Shown here: in pieces, positions 16,214 to 24,289 of the stretch
Numbering within the stretch: position 1 is the stretch's first letter
How the letters are laid out: every line of letters starts with the position of its first letter
Assembly (NCBI RefSeq): GCF_025905425.1
Contig: NZ_CP109603.1
Coordinates: 656,001-720,000, forward strand
Origin: Pseudomonas putida
GTDB lineage: Bacteria > Pseudomonadota > Gammaproteobacteria > Pseudomonadales > Pseudomonadaceae
DNA: 64,000 bases
Direction: 5' to 3'
Translations under genes and position numbers: made by a program
The notes under the pieces: generated by a model
Told to the model about the DNA's origin: nothing
The model's database searches: none
Seen by the model: only the letters and a program-made list of their open reading frames with translations

Positions 16214-16639
16214 ATGAGCACCGCAGCCGAAAGCGAAATCCGCCAACTGATCGACCGCTGGATGCAGGCCGTGCGCGGCCGTGACATCCCAGGCATCACC
16301 GCCCCCTATGCCGACGATATCGTCGCCTTCGATGCCATCAAGGCACTGCAATTCAAAGGCAAGGCCGCCTACAAGGCCCACTGGGAAATGTGCATGGGCA
16401 TGTGCACCGGTCCCATGGTCTTCGAACTCACCCAACTCACCGTCTACGCCGACGGCGACCTGGGCCTGGCCCACTGGTTGAACCGTTGCGGCCCGTCGGA
16501 CGACGAAAGCCAATGCGGCTTCATGCGCGTCACGGTCGGCTATCGCCGCCAGGGCGGGCAATGGCAGGTGATCCACGAACACTGGTCGGCACCCTTCGAC
16601 ATGGAAACCCAAAAAGCCCTGTTCGATCTCAAGCCCTGA
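16214..16639 (+). CDS. NTF2-like (SnoaL/SgcJ type) protein
   Basis: 141 residues with GGAGG six bases before ATG 16214. The fold is the NTF2-like cone: RQLIDRWMQAVRGRDIPGIT (helix), then YADDIVAFDAIKALQFKG, a strand pair ending GLAHWLNR, and WQVIHEHWSAPFDMETQKAL at the C-terminus. Members are small ligand-binding or isomerase-like proteins. It is the first gene after the putative ECF42 promoter and 44 bp before the YciI gene. Its role in the operon is unknown. Confidence 0.85.
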   Translation: MSTAAESEIRQLIDRWMQAVRGRDIPGITAPYADDIVAFDAIKALQFKGKAAYKAHWEMCMGMCTGPMVFELTQLTVYADGDLGLAHWLNRCGPSDDESQCGFMRVTVGYRRQGGQWQVIHEHWSAPFDMETQKALFDLKP

Positions 16640-16683
16640 TCCGATATCGCCAAACGCACTTTGCCAAAGCCCTGGAGGCGATC

Positions 16684-17028
16684 ATGAAATACCTGTGCCT
16701 GGTCTATTGTGACGAAGGGCTGCTGCACAGCCTGCCCGACAGCCCGGAAGACGCCGAGTGCATGGCGTATGCCGAAACCTTGCAAGGCTCCGGGCGCATG
16801 CTCGCGGCCGAGGCGCTCAAGACGGTACAGACCGCTACCACGGTGCGTGTGCGCAGTGGGCACATGAGCCTTACCGATGGCCCGTTCGCCGAGACCAAGG
16901 AGCAACTAGCCGGCTTTTATCTGGTGGATGCCCGGGATCTGAACGAGGCGCTGAACATCGCCAAGGGCATCCCCGCCGCCAGGGTCGGCAGTGTAGAAGT
17001 GCGGCCTGTGCGCGAACTGCAACCCTGA
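16684..17028 (+). CDS. YciI-like DGPF protein
   Basis: 114 residues, start at ATG 16684 (MKYLCLVYCDEGLL) with GGAGG upstream. The name-giving DGPF motif lies at residues 65-68 in LTDGPFAETKEQLAGFYLVD, followed by EALNIAKGIPAARVGSVEVR. YciI-like DGPF proteins are the most frequent genomic partners of ECF42 sigma factors. Their biochemical function is not known; a small enzyme or ligand-binding role is likely. It is the second gene of the operon. Confidence 0.92.
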   Translation: MKYLCLVYCDEGLLHSLPDSPEDAECMAYAETLQGSGRMLAAEALKTVQTATTVRVRSGHMSLTDGPFAETKEQLAGFYLVDARDLNEALNIAKGIPAARVGSVEVRPVRELQP

Positions 17029-17049
17029 CAATAACGGAGAACAACCAGC

Positions 17050-17535
17050 ATGAGCCTTGCACACCCTGCGCAAGCGCAGCACGAGTTGTCCATCAGCCGC
17101 CTGATCGACGCACCACCGGCCAAGGTGTTTCGCGCCTGGACCGAACCTGAGTGGTTGATGAAATGGTGGGGGCCGCATGGCATGACCACCCCGCAATGCG
17201 AGATGCAGCTGTGGGTCGGTGGCCTGTTCCGCACCCTGATGCGCGCCCCGGATGGTACCGAGTACCCGACCCAGGGCGTGTTCCTGGAGATTGCCGCGCC
17301 AAGGCGGCTGGTGTTCACCGACGCCTTTGGGCCAGGCTGGGTGCCTTCCGACAAAGCGTTCATGACCGCTGTGGTCACCTTCGACGAGGAACACGGCAAG
17401 ACCCGCTATACCGCCCGCGCCTGGCACTGGAATGCCGCCGACAGCCGTGCCCACGAGGAAATGGGCTTTCACCAGGGCTGGGGAGAAAGCCTGGATCGCC
17501 TGGTGGAGGTGGTGACCCAACGGATGCCAGACTGA
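17050..17535 (+). CDS. SRPBCC (AHSA1-type) domain protein
   Basis: 161 residues with ACGGAGAA upstream of ATG 17050. The Bet v 1-like START fold of the AHSA1 subfamily is shown by ISRLIDAPPAKVFRAWTEPE and LMKWWGPHGMTTPQCEM near the N-terminus, VFLEIAAPRRLVFTDAF in the middle and MGFHQGWGESLDRLVEVV at the end. Such proteins bind hydrophobic ligands in a deep pocket. It is the third gene of the ECF42 operon and overlaps the sigma-factor gene by one base (TGATG). Confidence 0.92.
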   Translation: MSLAHPAQAQHELSISRLIDAPPAKVFRAWTEPEWLMKWWGPHGMTTPQCEMQLWVGGLFRTLMRAPDGTEYPTQGVFLEIAAPRRLVFTDAFGPGWVPSDKAFMTAVVTFDEEHGKTRYTARAWHWNAADSRAHEEMGFHQGWGESLDRLVEVVTQRMPD

Positions 17536-18773
17536 TGGCAAGCGTGGAGCAGGTGCGCGCGGAGGTCGAGGCGGTCTACCGCCGTGATTCGCGGCGCATC
17601 CTGGCAACCTTGATCCGCCTGTTGGGGGATTTCGACCTGGCCGAGGAGGCCATGCACGATGCGTTCTTCATCGCCGTCGAACGCTGGCAGCGTGATGGCA
17701 TCCCCGGTAGCCCGCGGGCGTGGCTGGTTTCGACCGGCCGCTTCAAGGCCATCGATGCGTTGCGCCGACGTGCCCGCTTCGACCGCTCCCAGGCGGACCT
17801 GATCATGCTGCTGGAAAGCCAGGTGCAAGACCCCAGCGAGGACGAACTGCTTGTCGACGACCGTCTGCGGCTGATCTTCACCTGCTGCCACCCGGCATTG
17901 GCTGCCGACGCCCAGGTGCCACTGACCCTGCGCGAAGTCTGCGACCTGACTACCGAGCAGATTGCCCGGGCCTTCCTGCAAAGCCCGGCAACCATCGCCC
18001 AACGCATCGTGCGCGCCAAGGCCAAGATCCGCGACGCCGGCATCCCCTATCAAGTGCCCGCGCTCAACGAGTTGCCCGAGCGCCTCGCGAGCGTACTGCG
18101 GGTGATCTACCTGGTGTTCAACGAAGGGTACTCGGCGTCGTCCGGAAACGTACTGCTGCAGCAGGATCTGTCTGACGAAGCGATCCGTCTCGGCCGCCTG
18201 CTGGTGCAATTGCTGCCAGACCCGGAGGTGACCGGCTTGCTGGCACTGATGTTGTTGCAGGCATCGCGGCAACGCGCGCGTACCGACGCCGAGGGCAACC
18301 TGGTGTTGCTTGAACGACAAGACCGCAGCCTGTGGGACCGTGAGCGCATCGAAGAGGGCTGTGAACTGGTGCGTCACGCCCTGCGAAGCCGGGGGTATGG
18401 CGCCTATACCGTGCAGGCGGCGATAGCTGCGGTGCATGCCGAGGCGGCCACGGCCAATGACACCGACTGGGACGAGATCGTCGGGCTGTATGACGTGTTG
18501 CAAGGGCACTGGCCGTCCGCCGTGGTGGCGCTCAACCGGGCAGTGGCGCTGGCGAAACGGGATGGGCCCGAGGCGGGGCTGGCGGAGGTTGAAGCGATTC
18601 TGGCGGCGGGCGAGTTGCGTGATTATCACCTGGTGCATGCGGCAAGCGCGGAGCTGCATGCTCAACTGGGCCATGTCGAAGAGGCCCGTGCCGCCTGGAA
18701 GCAGGCATTGGCGTTGACCCGACAGGAGCCGGAGCGGCGGCATATCGAGCGGCGGCTCCAGGCACTGGAATGA
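17535..18773 (+). CDS. ECF42 group RNA polymerase sigma factor with C-terminal extension
   Basis: 412 residues, far longer than a classic ECF sigma factor. Residues 1-90 hold region sigma-2 (EAVYRRDSRRILATLIRLLG, then DLAEEAMHDAFFIAVERW), and about 120-170 hold sigma-4 (LTLREVCDLTTEQIARAFL, ATIAQRIVRAKAKI). The remaining 240 residues form the DUF6596/TPR-like extension (RVIYLVFNEGYSAS, then GLLALMLLQASRQRAR and helical repeats to the end). This layout and the DGPF partner define ECF42. No anti-sigma factor is encoded nearby, consistent with the idea that the extension controls activity. Translation is coupled to the AHSA1-like gene. Confidence 0.93.
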   Translation: MASVEQVRAEVEAVYRRDSRRILATLIRLLGDFDLAEEAMHDAFFIAVERWQRDGIPGSPRAWLVSTGRFKAIDALRRRARFDRSQADLIMLLESQVQDPSEDELLVDDRLRLIFTCCHPALAADAQVPLTLREVCDLTTEQIARAFLQSPATIAQRIVRAKAKIRDAGIPYQVPALNELPERLASVLRVIYLVFNEGYSASSGNVLLQQDLSDEAIRLGRLLVQLLPDPEVTGLLALMLLQASRQRARTDAEGNLVLLERQDRSLWDRERIEEGCELVRHALRSRGYGAYTVQAAIAAVHAEAATANDTDWDEIVGLYDVLQGHWPSAVVALNRAVALAKRDGPEAGLAEVEAILAAGELRDYHLVHAASAELHAQLGHVEEARAAWKQALALTRQEPERRHIERRLQALE

Positions 18774-18838
18774 GCGGGCAATACTGCCCGCTCCCACTCA
18801 ATCAAGGGGCTGGCCTTGCGCAGAAACCCGCGCTGAAA

Positions 18839-19309
18839 TCAGCTGGCCACGAAATTAGGTGGCGATACCAGCTCGACGGTCTGCTGCTTGCGCGGTGCCA
18901 GGATCTCGGCCTCGCCCTCGACGACCAGCTCATCGTTCTGGTTGTACACATTGGTGGCGATGCGCACCTTGAACTTGGGCAGCTTCTCAAGGATTTCCAG
19001 GCGCACGGTCAGGGTGTCGCCAATTTTTACCGGCTTCTGGAAGCTCATCTTCTGGCCCAGGTAGATGGTGCCAGGCCCAGGCAGGGTGCAGGCCACCGCC
19101 GCACTGATCAGCGCGCCGCTGAACATGCCATGGGCAATGCGTTCACGGAACATGCTCTTGGCCGCGAACTCGGCATCCAGGTGCACCGGGTTGTGGTCAC
19201 CGGACATCGCGGCGAACAGCTGGATGTCGCGTTCTTCCACAGACTTTTCAAAGGTGGCTGTCTGGCCGACTTCAAGGGCTTCGTAAGGCGTGTTGGTGAC
19301 CTGGGACAT
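18839..19309 (-). CDS. MaoC family (R)-hydratase-like protein
   Basis: 156 residues starting at ATG 19309 (MSQVTNTPYEALEVGQTATF) with AAGGAAG upstream. The hot-dog fold hydratase motif is present: FAAMSGDHNPVHLDAEFA contains the catalytic D and H, followed by RIAHGMFSGALISAAV. Members hydrate 2-enoyl-CoA to (R)-3-hydroxyacyl-CoA, which links beta-oxidation to polyhydroxyalkanoate or fatty-acid synthesis. It lies 34 bp downstream of the alpha/beta hydrolase gene and beside the fadD pair, an arrangement also known in P. aeruginosa (PA3299-PA3302, from memory). Confidence 0.9.
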   Translation of the reverse strand: MSQVTNTPYEALEVGQTATFEKSVEERDIQLFAAMSGDHNPVHLDAEFAAKSMFRERIAHGMFSGALISAAVACTLPGPGTIYLGQKMSFQKPVKIGDTLTVRLEILEKLPKFKVRIATNVYNQNDELVVEGEAEILAPRKQQTVELVSPPNFVAS

Positions 19310-19343
19310 CGGGGCTTCCTTAAGCGGTGGGCGAGGGCGGCTA

Positions 19344-20288
19344 TCATTCACTGCGCGCAGGGCGGCCAAGGGCCAGCGCCTGTTCGAGCCAGCCGAGAAT
19401 ATCGGCGGTGACCTCGTCACGGTTGGTTTCGTTAAGCACTTCGTGCCGCGCCTCAGGGTAGACGCGCAGCTGTATATGCCGGTTGCCGGTCGCGCGCAGC
19501 GCGTCGGCCAGATGAGTGAGACGCTTGCCGGCACTGACCGGATCACATTCGCCGCCAATCACCAGCATTGGCAGGTTCGGATCGATCTGCGCGAGGTTAC
19601 TTGCCTGGCTGATTTGCGCCAAGCCTCGCAGCAGGTCAAGCCACAGTTGATTGCTGCAGCGAAAGCCGCAGAGCGGGTCATTCACGTACAGGTCGACTTC
19701 GCCAGGGTCGCGGCTAAGCCAGTCGAAGGCCGTGCGGTTGGGCTTGAAGGCCTTGTTGAACGAGCCGAACGACAACCAGTCGATCAGCGCGCTCTTGCCC
19801 AGCGGCCCCTGGCGCCAGGCCTCTACCCGGGCAATCAGCCGTGCCACCCGGTACAGCGCTGCCGGCTGGAAGTTGGAGCCGCTGAGGATCGCCCCGTGCA
19901 CGCTGGCACTGTGGTGCATCAGGTACGCCTGGGCAATGTAGCTGCCCATGCTGTGGCCGAACAGGAACAACGGTGTGCAGGGGTATTGCTGACCAATGTG
20001 CTGGGTGAGCAACCCCAGGTCATTGATGACGGCATTCCAGCCATGATGGCGGGCGAGCAGGCCGAGGCTGCCCAGCTCGGCGGTGCGGCCATGGCCCCGC
20101 AGGTCGGGGGCGAACAGGGCGAAGCCGGCCTCGCTCAGCGCGTGGCCCAGGCGCTGGTAGCGCCCGGCGTGCTCGGCCATGCCATGAGCCAGCAACACCA
20201 CGGCCTTGACCGGCGTGGCCGGCAGCCATTGGTGCACGTACAGGCTGCAATGCTCGCTGGCGGGCAGCCAGAAGGCGTCATGTGGCAT
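19344..20288 (-). CDS. Alpha/beta hydrolase (lysophospholipase/monoacylglycerol lipase-like)
   Basis: 314 residues from ATG 20288 (MPHDAFWLPASEHCSLYVHQ) with AAAGGA upstream. The nucleophile elbow GHSMG is in LFLFGHSMGSYIAQAYL. The oxyanion region (VVLLAHGMAEHAGRYQRLG) and the cap match the Hydrolase_4 (serine aminopeptidase S33) family. The acid is likely the D in IGGECDPVS and the histidine the one in EARHEVLNE. It may release fatty acids for activation by the divergent fadD2. It is co-transcribed with the MaoC gene. Confidence 0.9.
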   Translation of the reverse strand: MPHDAFWLPASEHCSLYVHQWLPATPVKAVVLLAHGMAEHAGRYQRLGHALSEAGFALFAPDLRGHGRTAELGSLGLLARHHGWNAVINDLGLLTQHIGQQYPCTPLFLFGHSMGSYIAQAYLMHHSASVHGAILSGSNFQPAALYRVARLIARVEAWRQGPLGKSALIDWLSFGSFNKAFKPNRTAFDWLSRDPGEVDLYVNDPLCGFRCSNQLWLDLLRGLAQISQASNLAQIDPNLPMLVIGGECDPVSAGKRLTHLADALRATGNRHIQLRVYPEARHEVLNETNRDEVTADILGWLEQALALGRPARSE

Positions 20289-20426
20289 GGCGGATCCTTT
20301 GCGCAGGGGTACGAGCACAGTGTATGCGCAACCGGCTGGATTGCAGGAAGGGCACAAATAAGATTCACAATGTTAATGGCGCAGCTTGGCGTATATGCCG
20401 TCTTGGGCTTACCTGCTAACGTCGGT

Positions 20427-20440
20427 TGAACGCCTGTTTG
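20427..20440. promoter_or_regulatory. PsrA-box-like sequence upstream of fadD2
   Basis: TGAAC-GCCT-GTTTG resembles the pseudomonad PsrA consensus CAAAC-N2-4-GTTTG with two mismatches in the left arm. It lies 70 bp before fadD2 and between divergent lipid genes. PsrA is a fatty-acid-responsive repressor, so the location is sensible. The match is imperfect. Confidence 0.35.
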
Positions 20441-20510
20441 CCATTGGCGACCAGGTCAAAGGATTAACCGACCCGCTCCACGGCAGGTCCAGGCAGAGGA
20501 ACAATAATAA

Positions 20511-22199
20511 ATGCAAGCCGACTTCTGGAACGACAAGCGCCCGGCGGGCGTGCCTTCTACTATCGATATCCATGCCTATACCTCCGTCGTCGAGGTGTTC
20601 GAGCGCTCCTGCAAGCGTTTTGCCGATCGCCCGGCGTTCAGCAACCTCGGCGTCACCCTGACCTACGCGGAACTGGAGCGCCATTCGGCGGCCTTCGCTG
20701 CCTGGCTGCAGCAACATACCGATCTGGTCCCGGGCGATCGCATCGCGGTGCAGATGCCCAACGTGCTGCAGTACCCGATTGCCGTCTTCGGTGCGCTGCG
20801 CGCTGGCCTGATCGTGGTCAACACCAACCCGCTCTACACCGAGCGTGAAATGCGCCACCAGTTCATGGACTCCGGCGCCCGCGCGCTGGTCTACCTGAAC
20901 ATGTTCGGCAAGCGCGTGCAGGAGGTGCTGCCCGATACCGCTATCGAGTACCTGATCGAAGCGAAAATGGGTGACCTGCTGCCCGCCGCCAAGGGCTGGC
21001 TGGTCAACACCGTGGTCGACAAGCTGAAAAAGATGGTCCCGGCCTACCAATTGCCCCAGGCGGTGTCATTCAAGCAGGTGCTGCGCGAAGGCCGCGCGCT
21101 GAGCCACAAGCCGGTGCCGCTGAGCCTGGGCGATATCGCCGTGCTGCAATACACCGGCGGCACCACAGGCCTGGCCAAGGGCGCCATGCTCACCCACGCC
21201 AACCTGGTGGCCAACATGCTTCAGGTGCTGGCGTGTTTTTCGCAGCACGGGCCAGACGGGCAGAAGATGATCAAAGAAGGGCAGGAGGTGATGATCGCGC
21301 CGCTGCCGCTGTATCACATCTATGCCTTTACCGCGAACTGCATGTGCATGATGGTCACCGGCAACCACAACGTGCTGATCACCAACCCGCGGGACATTGC
21401 CGGCTTCATCAAGGAGTTGGGCAAGTGGCGTTTCTCCGGCCTGCTGGGGCTCAATACGTTGTTCGTCGCGCTGATGGACCACCCAGGCTTCAGGCAGTTG
21501 GACTTTTCCGCACTGAAAGTCACCAATTCCGGCGGTACCGCGCTGGTCAAGGCCACCGCCGAGCGCTGGGAGAGCCTCACAGGCTGTCGCATCGTCGAAG
21601 GTTACGGCCTGACCGAGACCTCGCCGGTCGCCAGCACCAACCCTTACGGCCAGTTGGCGCGCCTGGGCACGGTGGGTATCCCGGTGGTAGGTACGGCGTT
21701 CAAGGTGATCGACGACGACGGCAACGAGATGCCGCTGGGGGAGCGGGGTGAGCTGTGCATCAAGGGCCCGCAGGTGATGAAGGGCTATTGGCAGCAACCC
21801 GAAGCCACGGCGCAGACCCTGGATGCGCAGGGCTGGCTGAAAACCGGCGACATCGCGGTGATCGACCCGGATGGGTTCACCCGCATCGTCGACCGCAAGA
21901 AGGACATGATCATCGTCTCGGGCTTCAACGTGTACCCCAACGAAATCGAGGATGTGATCATGGGCCATCCGCAGGTGGCCAACTGCGCGGCCATCGGTGT
22001 GCCGGACGAGCGTTCCGGCGAGGCGGTGAAACTGTTCGTGGTACCGCGCGAGGGCGGGTTGAGCGTCGATGAGCTCAGGGCGTACTGCAAGGCCAACTTC
22101 ACGGGCTACAAAGTGCCCAAGCACATTGTGTTGCGCGAATCGTTGCCGATGACACCGGTGGGCAAGATCCTGCGACGCGAGTTACGTGACATCGCGTGA
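20511..22199 (+). CDS. fadD2: Long-chain fatty acid--CoA ligase, copy 2
   Basis: Activates free fatty acids to acyl-CoA with ATP, in two steps through an acyl-adenylate. The 562-residue protein has the AMP-binding signature YTGGTTGLAKGAMLTH (about residues 213-228), the A5-type GYGLTETSP, and the FACS region GWLKTGDIAVIDPDGF. The C-terminal lysine is in PVGKILRRELR. The start ATG 20511 has GAGGAACAA upstream. It is followed by a strong hairpin terminator and then by fadD1, so the two genes are separate units. The order beside the hydrolase and MaoC genes identifies it as the fadD2 equivalent. Confidence 0.95.
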   Translation: MQADFWNDKRPAGVPSTIDIHAYTSVVEVFERSCKRFADRPAFSNLGVTLTYAELERHSAAFAAWLQQHTDLVPGDRIAVQMPNVLQYPIAVFGALRAGLIVVNTNPLYTEREMRHQFMDSGARALVYLNMFGKRVQEVLPDTAIEYLIEAKMGDLLPAAKGWLVNTVVDKLKKMVPAYQLPQAVSFKQVLREGRALSHKPVPLSLGDIAVLQYTGGTTGLAKGAMLTHANLVANMLQVLACFSQHGPDGQKMIKEGQEVMIAPLPLYHIYAFTANCMCMMVTGNHNVLITNPRDIAGFIKELGKWRFSGLLGLNTLFVALMDHPGFRQLDFSALKVTNSGGTALVKATAERWESLTGCRIVEGYGLTETSPVASTNPYGQLARLGTVGIPVVGTAFKVIDDDGNEMPLGERGELCIKGPQVMKGYWQQPEATAQTLDAQGWLKTGDIAVIDPDGFTRIVDRKKDMIIVSGFNVYPNEIEDVIMGHPQVANCAAIGVPDERSGEAVKLFVVPREGGLSVDELRAYCKANFTGYKVPKHIVLRESLPMTPVGKILRRELRDIA

Positions 22200-22221
22200 C
22201 CGGGCTGAAAGACGTCTCTAG

Positions 22222-22243
22222 AACGGGCCTTTTGGCCCGTTTT
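22222..22243 (+). terminator. Rho-independent terminator after fadD2
   Basis: AACGGGCC-TTTT-GGCCCGTT, followed by T residues, is a perfect 8-bp stem 23 bp after the fadD2 stop. Confidence 0.85.
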
Positions 22244-22266
22244 GCGACATTTTGGATAAATACTCT

Positions 22267-22300
22267 AAAAATGACCTGTATTGTTCATTGAGTCATTTTT
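22267..22300. promoter_or_regulatory. Inverted repeat in the fadD1 upstream region
   Basis: AAAAATGAC (22267-22275) and GTCATTTTT (22292-22300) are exact inverted copies with a 16-nt AT-rich spacer. It lies about 165 bp before fadD1. Candidate operator or upstream activator site; no known consensus assigned. Confidence 0.45.
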
Positions 22301-22463
22301 GTGACCGTAAGGCCTGTTTTGGCCTCTAGGCGACCCCTGGCAAAGCTGTTACTCTCGGGCCGCTTTCAGATGATTCGGTTTGCAATGAGCCGTCATCACA
22401 TATCAATAATAAGCGCATCGACGCGTGAATCGAACTTCGCTGTTGCTGAAGGAGTGGGCTTCC

Positions 22464-24161
22464 ATGATCGAACATTTTTGGAAGGATAAATACCCAGCCG
22501 GGATTACGGCGGAAATCAATCCTGACGAATTCCCCAATATCCAGGCGGTACTCAAGCAATCCTGCCAACGCTTTGCCGACAAACCGGCCTTTAGCAACCT
22601 GGGCAAGACTATCACTTATGGCGAACTGTATACGCTGTCGGGGGCATTTGCCGCCTGGCTGCAGCAGCACACCGACCTGAAACCGGGTGATCGCATCGCT
22701 GTGCAACTGCCCAATGTCATGCAATACCCGGTAGCGGTATTCGGCGCCATGCGTGCAGGGCTGATCGTGGTCAACACCAACCCGCTGTACACCACGCGGG
22801 AGATGGAGCACCAGTTCAACGACTCCGGCGCCAAAGCGTTGGTGTGCCTGGCCAACATGGCCCACCTGGCCGAAAAGGTGGTGCCCAAGACCCAGGTCAA
22901 GCATGTCATCGTCACCGAAGTGGCCGACCTGCTGCCGCCGCTCAAGCGCCTGCTGGTCAACAGTGTCATCAAGTACGTGAAGAAGATGGTGCCGGCCTAC
23001 GACCTGCCGCGTGCGGTGCGCTTCAACGATGCCCTGGCCCTGGGCAAGGGCCAGCCGGTGACCGAGGCCAACCCGCATGCCAACGACGTTGCGGTGCTGC
23101 AATATACCGGCGGCACCACGGGGGTGGCCAAGGGCGCGATGCTGACCCACCGCAACCTGATGGCCAACATGCTGCAGTGCCGGGCGCTGATGGGCTCGAA
23201 CCTGCATGAAGGCTGCGAGATCCTGATCACGCCGCTGCCGCTTTACCACATCTATGCCTTTACCTTCCATTGCATGGCGATGATGCTGATCGGCAACCAC
23301 AACGTGCTCATCAGCAACCCGCGTGATTTACCTGCGATGGTCAAGGAACTGGGCAAGTGGAAGTTCAGCGGTTTCGTTGGCCTCAACACTTTGTTCGTCG
23401 CCCTGTGCAACAACGAAGGGTTCCGCGCCCTGGACTTCTCTGCGCTGAAAATCACCTTGTCGGGCGGCATGGCCCTGCAACTGAGCGTGGCCGAGCGCTG
23501 GAAGGCCGTTACCGGTTGTGCCATCTGCGAAGGCTACGGCATGACTGAAACCAGCCCGGTGGCTGCGGTTAACCCGTCTGAGGCCAACCAGGTCGGCACC
23601 ATCGGTATTCCGGTGCCTTCGACGCTGTGCAAGATCATCGACGACAATGGCAATGAACTGCCGCTGGGCGAGGTGGGTGAGCTGTGCATCAAGGGCCCGC
23701 AAGTGATGAAGGGTTACTGGCAGCGCGAGGATGCCACCGCCGAGATCCTCGACAGCGAGGGCTGGCTCAAGACCGGCGACATCGCGCTGATCCAGCCAGA
23801 CGGTTACATGCGCATCGTCGACCGCAAGAAGGACATGATCCTGGTCTCGGGTTTCAACGTGTACCCCAACGAGCTGGAAGACGTGCTGGCCGGCTTGCCC
23901 GGTGTGCTGCAGTGTGCGGCCATTGGCGTGCCGGACGAGAAATCGGGCGAAGTGATCAAGGTGTTCATCGTGGTCAAGCCGGGCATGACCGTAACCAAGG
24001 AGCAGGTGATGGAGCACATGCGTGCCAACGTCACCGGTTACAAGGTGCCGCGCTTCATCGAGTTCCGCGATACATTGCCGACCACCAACGTGGGCAAGAT
24101 CTTGCGCCGTGAGTTGCGTGATGAAGAGTTGAAGAAGCAGGGGCTCAAGAAGATCGCTTGA
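22464..24161 (+). CDS. fadD1: Long-chain fatty acid--CoA ligase, copy 1
   Basis: 565 residues, start at ATG 22464 (MIEHFWKDKYPAGITAEI) with GAAGGAG upstream. It has the AMP-binding loop YTGGTTGVAKGAMLTH, GYGMTETSPVAAV, the FACS motif GWLKTGDIALIQPDGY and the catalytic lysine in NVGKILRRELR. The sequence is closely similar to fadD2 throughout, so the pair comes from an old duplication. FadD1 is the main long-chain ligase in pseudomonads. It carries its own 264-bp upstream region with an inverted repeat and is followed by a REP pair. Confidence 0.96.
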   Translation: MIEHFWKDKYPAGITAEINPDEFPNIQAVLKQSCQRFADKPAFSNLGKTITYGELYTLSGAFAAWLQQHTDLKPGDRIAVQLPNVMQYPVAVFGAMRAGLIVVNTNPLYTTREMEHQFNDSGAKALVCLANMAHLAEKVVPKTQVKHVIVTEVADLLPPLKRLLVNSVIKYVKKMVPAYDLPRAVRFNDALALGKGQPVTEANPHANDVAVLQYTGGTTGVAKGAMLTHRNLMANMLQCRALMGSNLHEGCEILITPLPLYHIYAFTFHCMAMMLIGNHNVLISNPRDLPAMVKELGKWKFSGFVGLNTLFVALCNNEGFRALDFSALKITLSGGMALQLSVAERWKAVTGCAICEGYGMTETSPVAAVNPSEANQVGTIGIPVPSTLCKIIDDNGNELPLGEVGELCIKGPQVMKGYWQREDATAEILDSEGWLKTGDIALIQPDGYMRIVDRKKDMILVSGFNVYPNELEDVLAGLPGVLQCAAIGVPDEKSGEVIKVFIVVKPGMTVTKEQVMEHMRANVTGYKVPRFIEFRDTLPTTNVGKILRRELRDEELKKQGLKKIA

Positions 24162-24186
24162 TCCTTTAATCTGGGCTGGCTTTGCT

Positions 24187-24282
24187 GGCCCTTTCGCGGG
24201 GCAAGCCCGCTCCCACAGGTATCCCGAAACACATCAGTATTGTGGGATACCTGTGGGAGCGGGCTTGCCCCGCGAAAGGGCC
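24187..24282. repeat. Inverted pair of REP elements
   Basis: Two perfect 39-nt inverted arms (24187-24225 and 24244-24282) separated by 18 nt, each with the REP core TTCGCGGGGCAAGCCCGC and CTCCCACAGGT. It lies between the convergent fadD1 and PuuB-like genes and can form a long hairpin. Confidence 0.92.
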
Positions 24283-24289
24283 GGTGAAA

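Noticed and set aside
20511..24161. fadD2 and fadD1 as one operon
   Set aside because: A perfect hairpin terminator with T tract lies directly after fadD2 and fadD1 has its own upstream region.
24187..24282. Possible CRISPR repeat
   Set aside because: Only two inverted copies, REP core sequence, no regular spacers and no cas genes.
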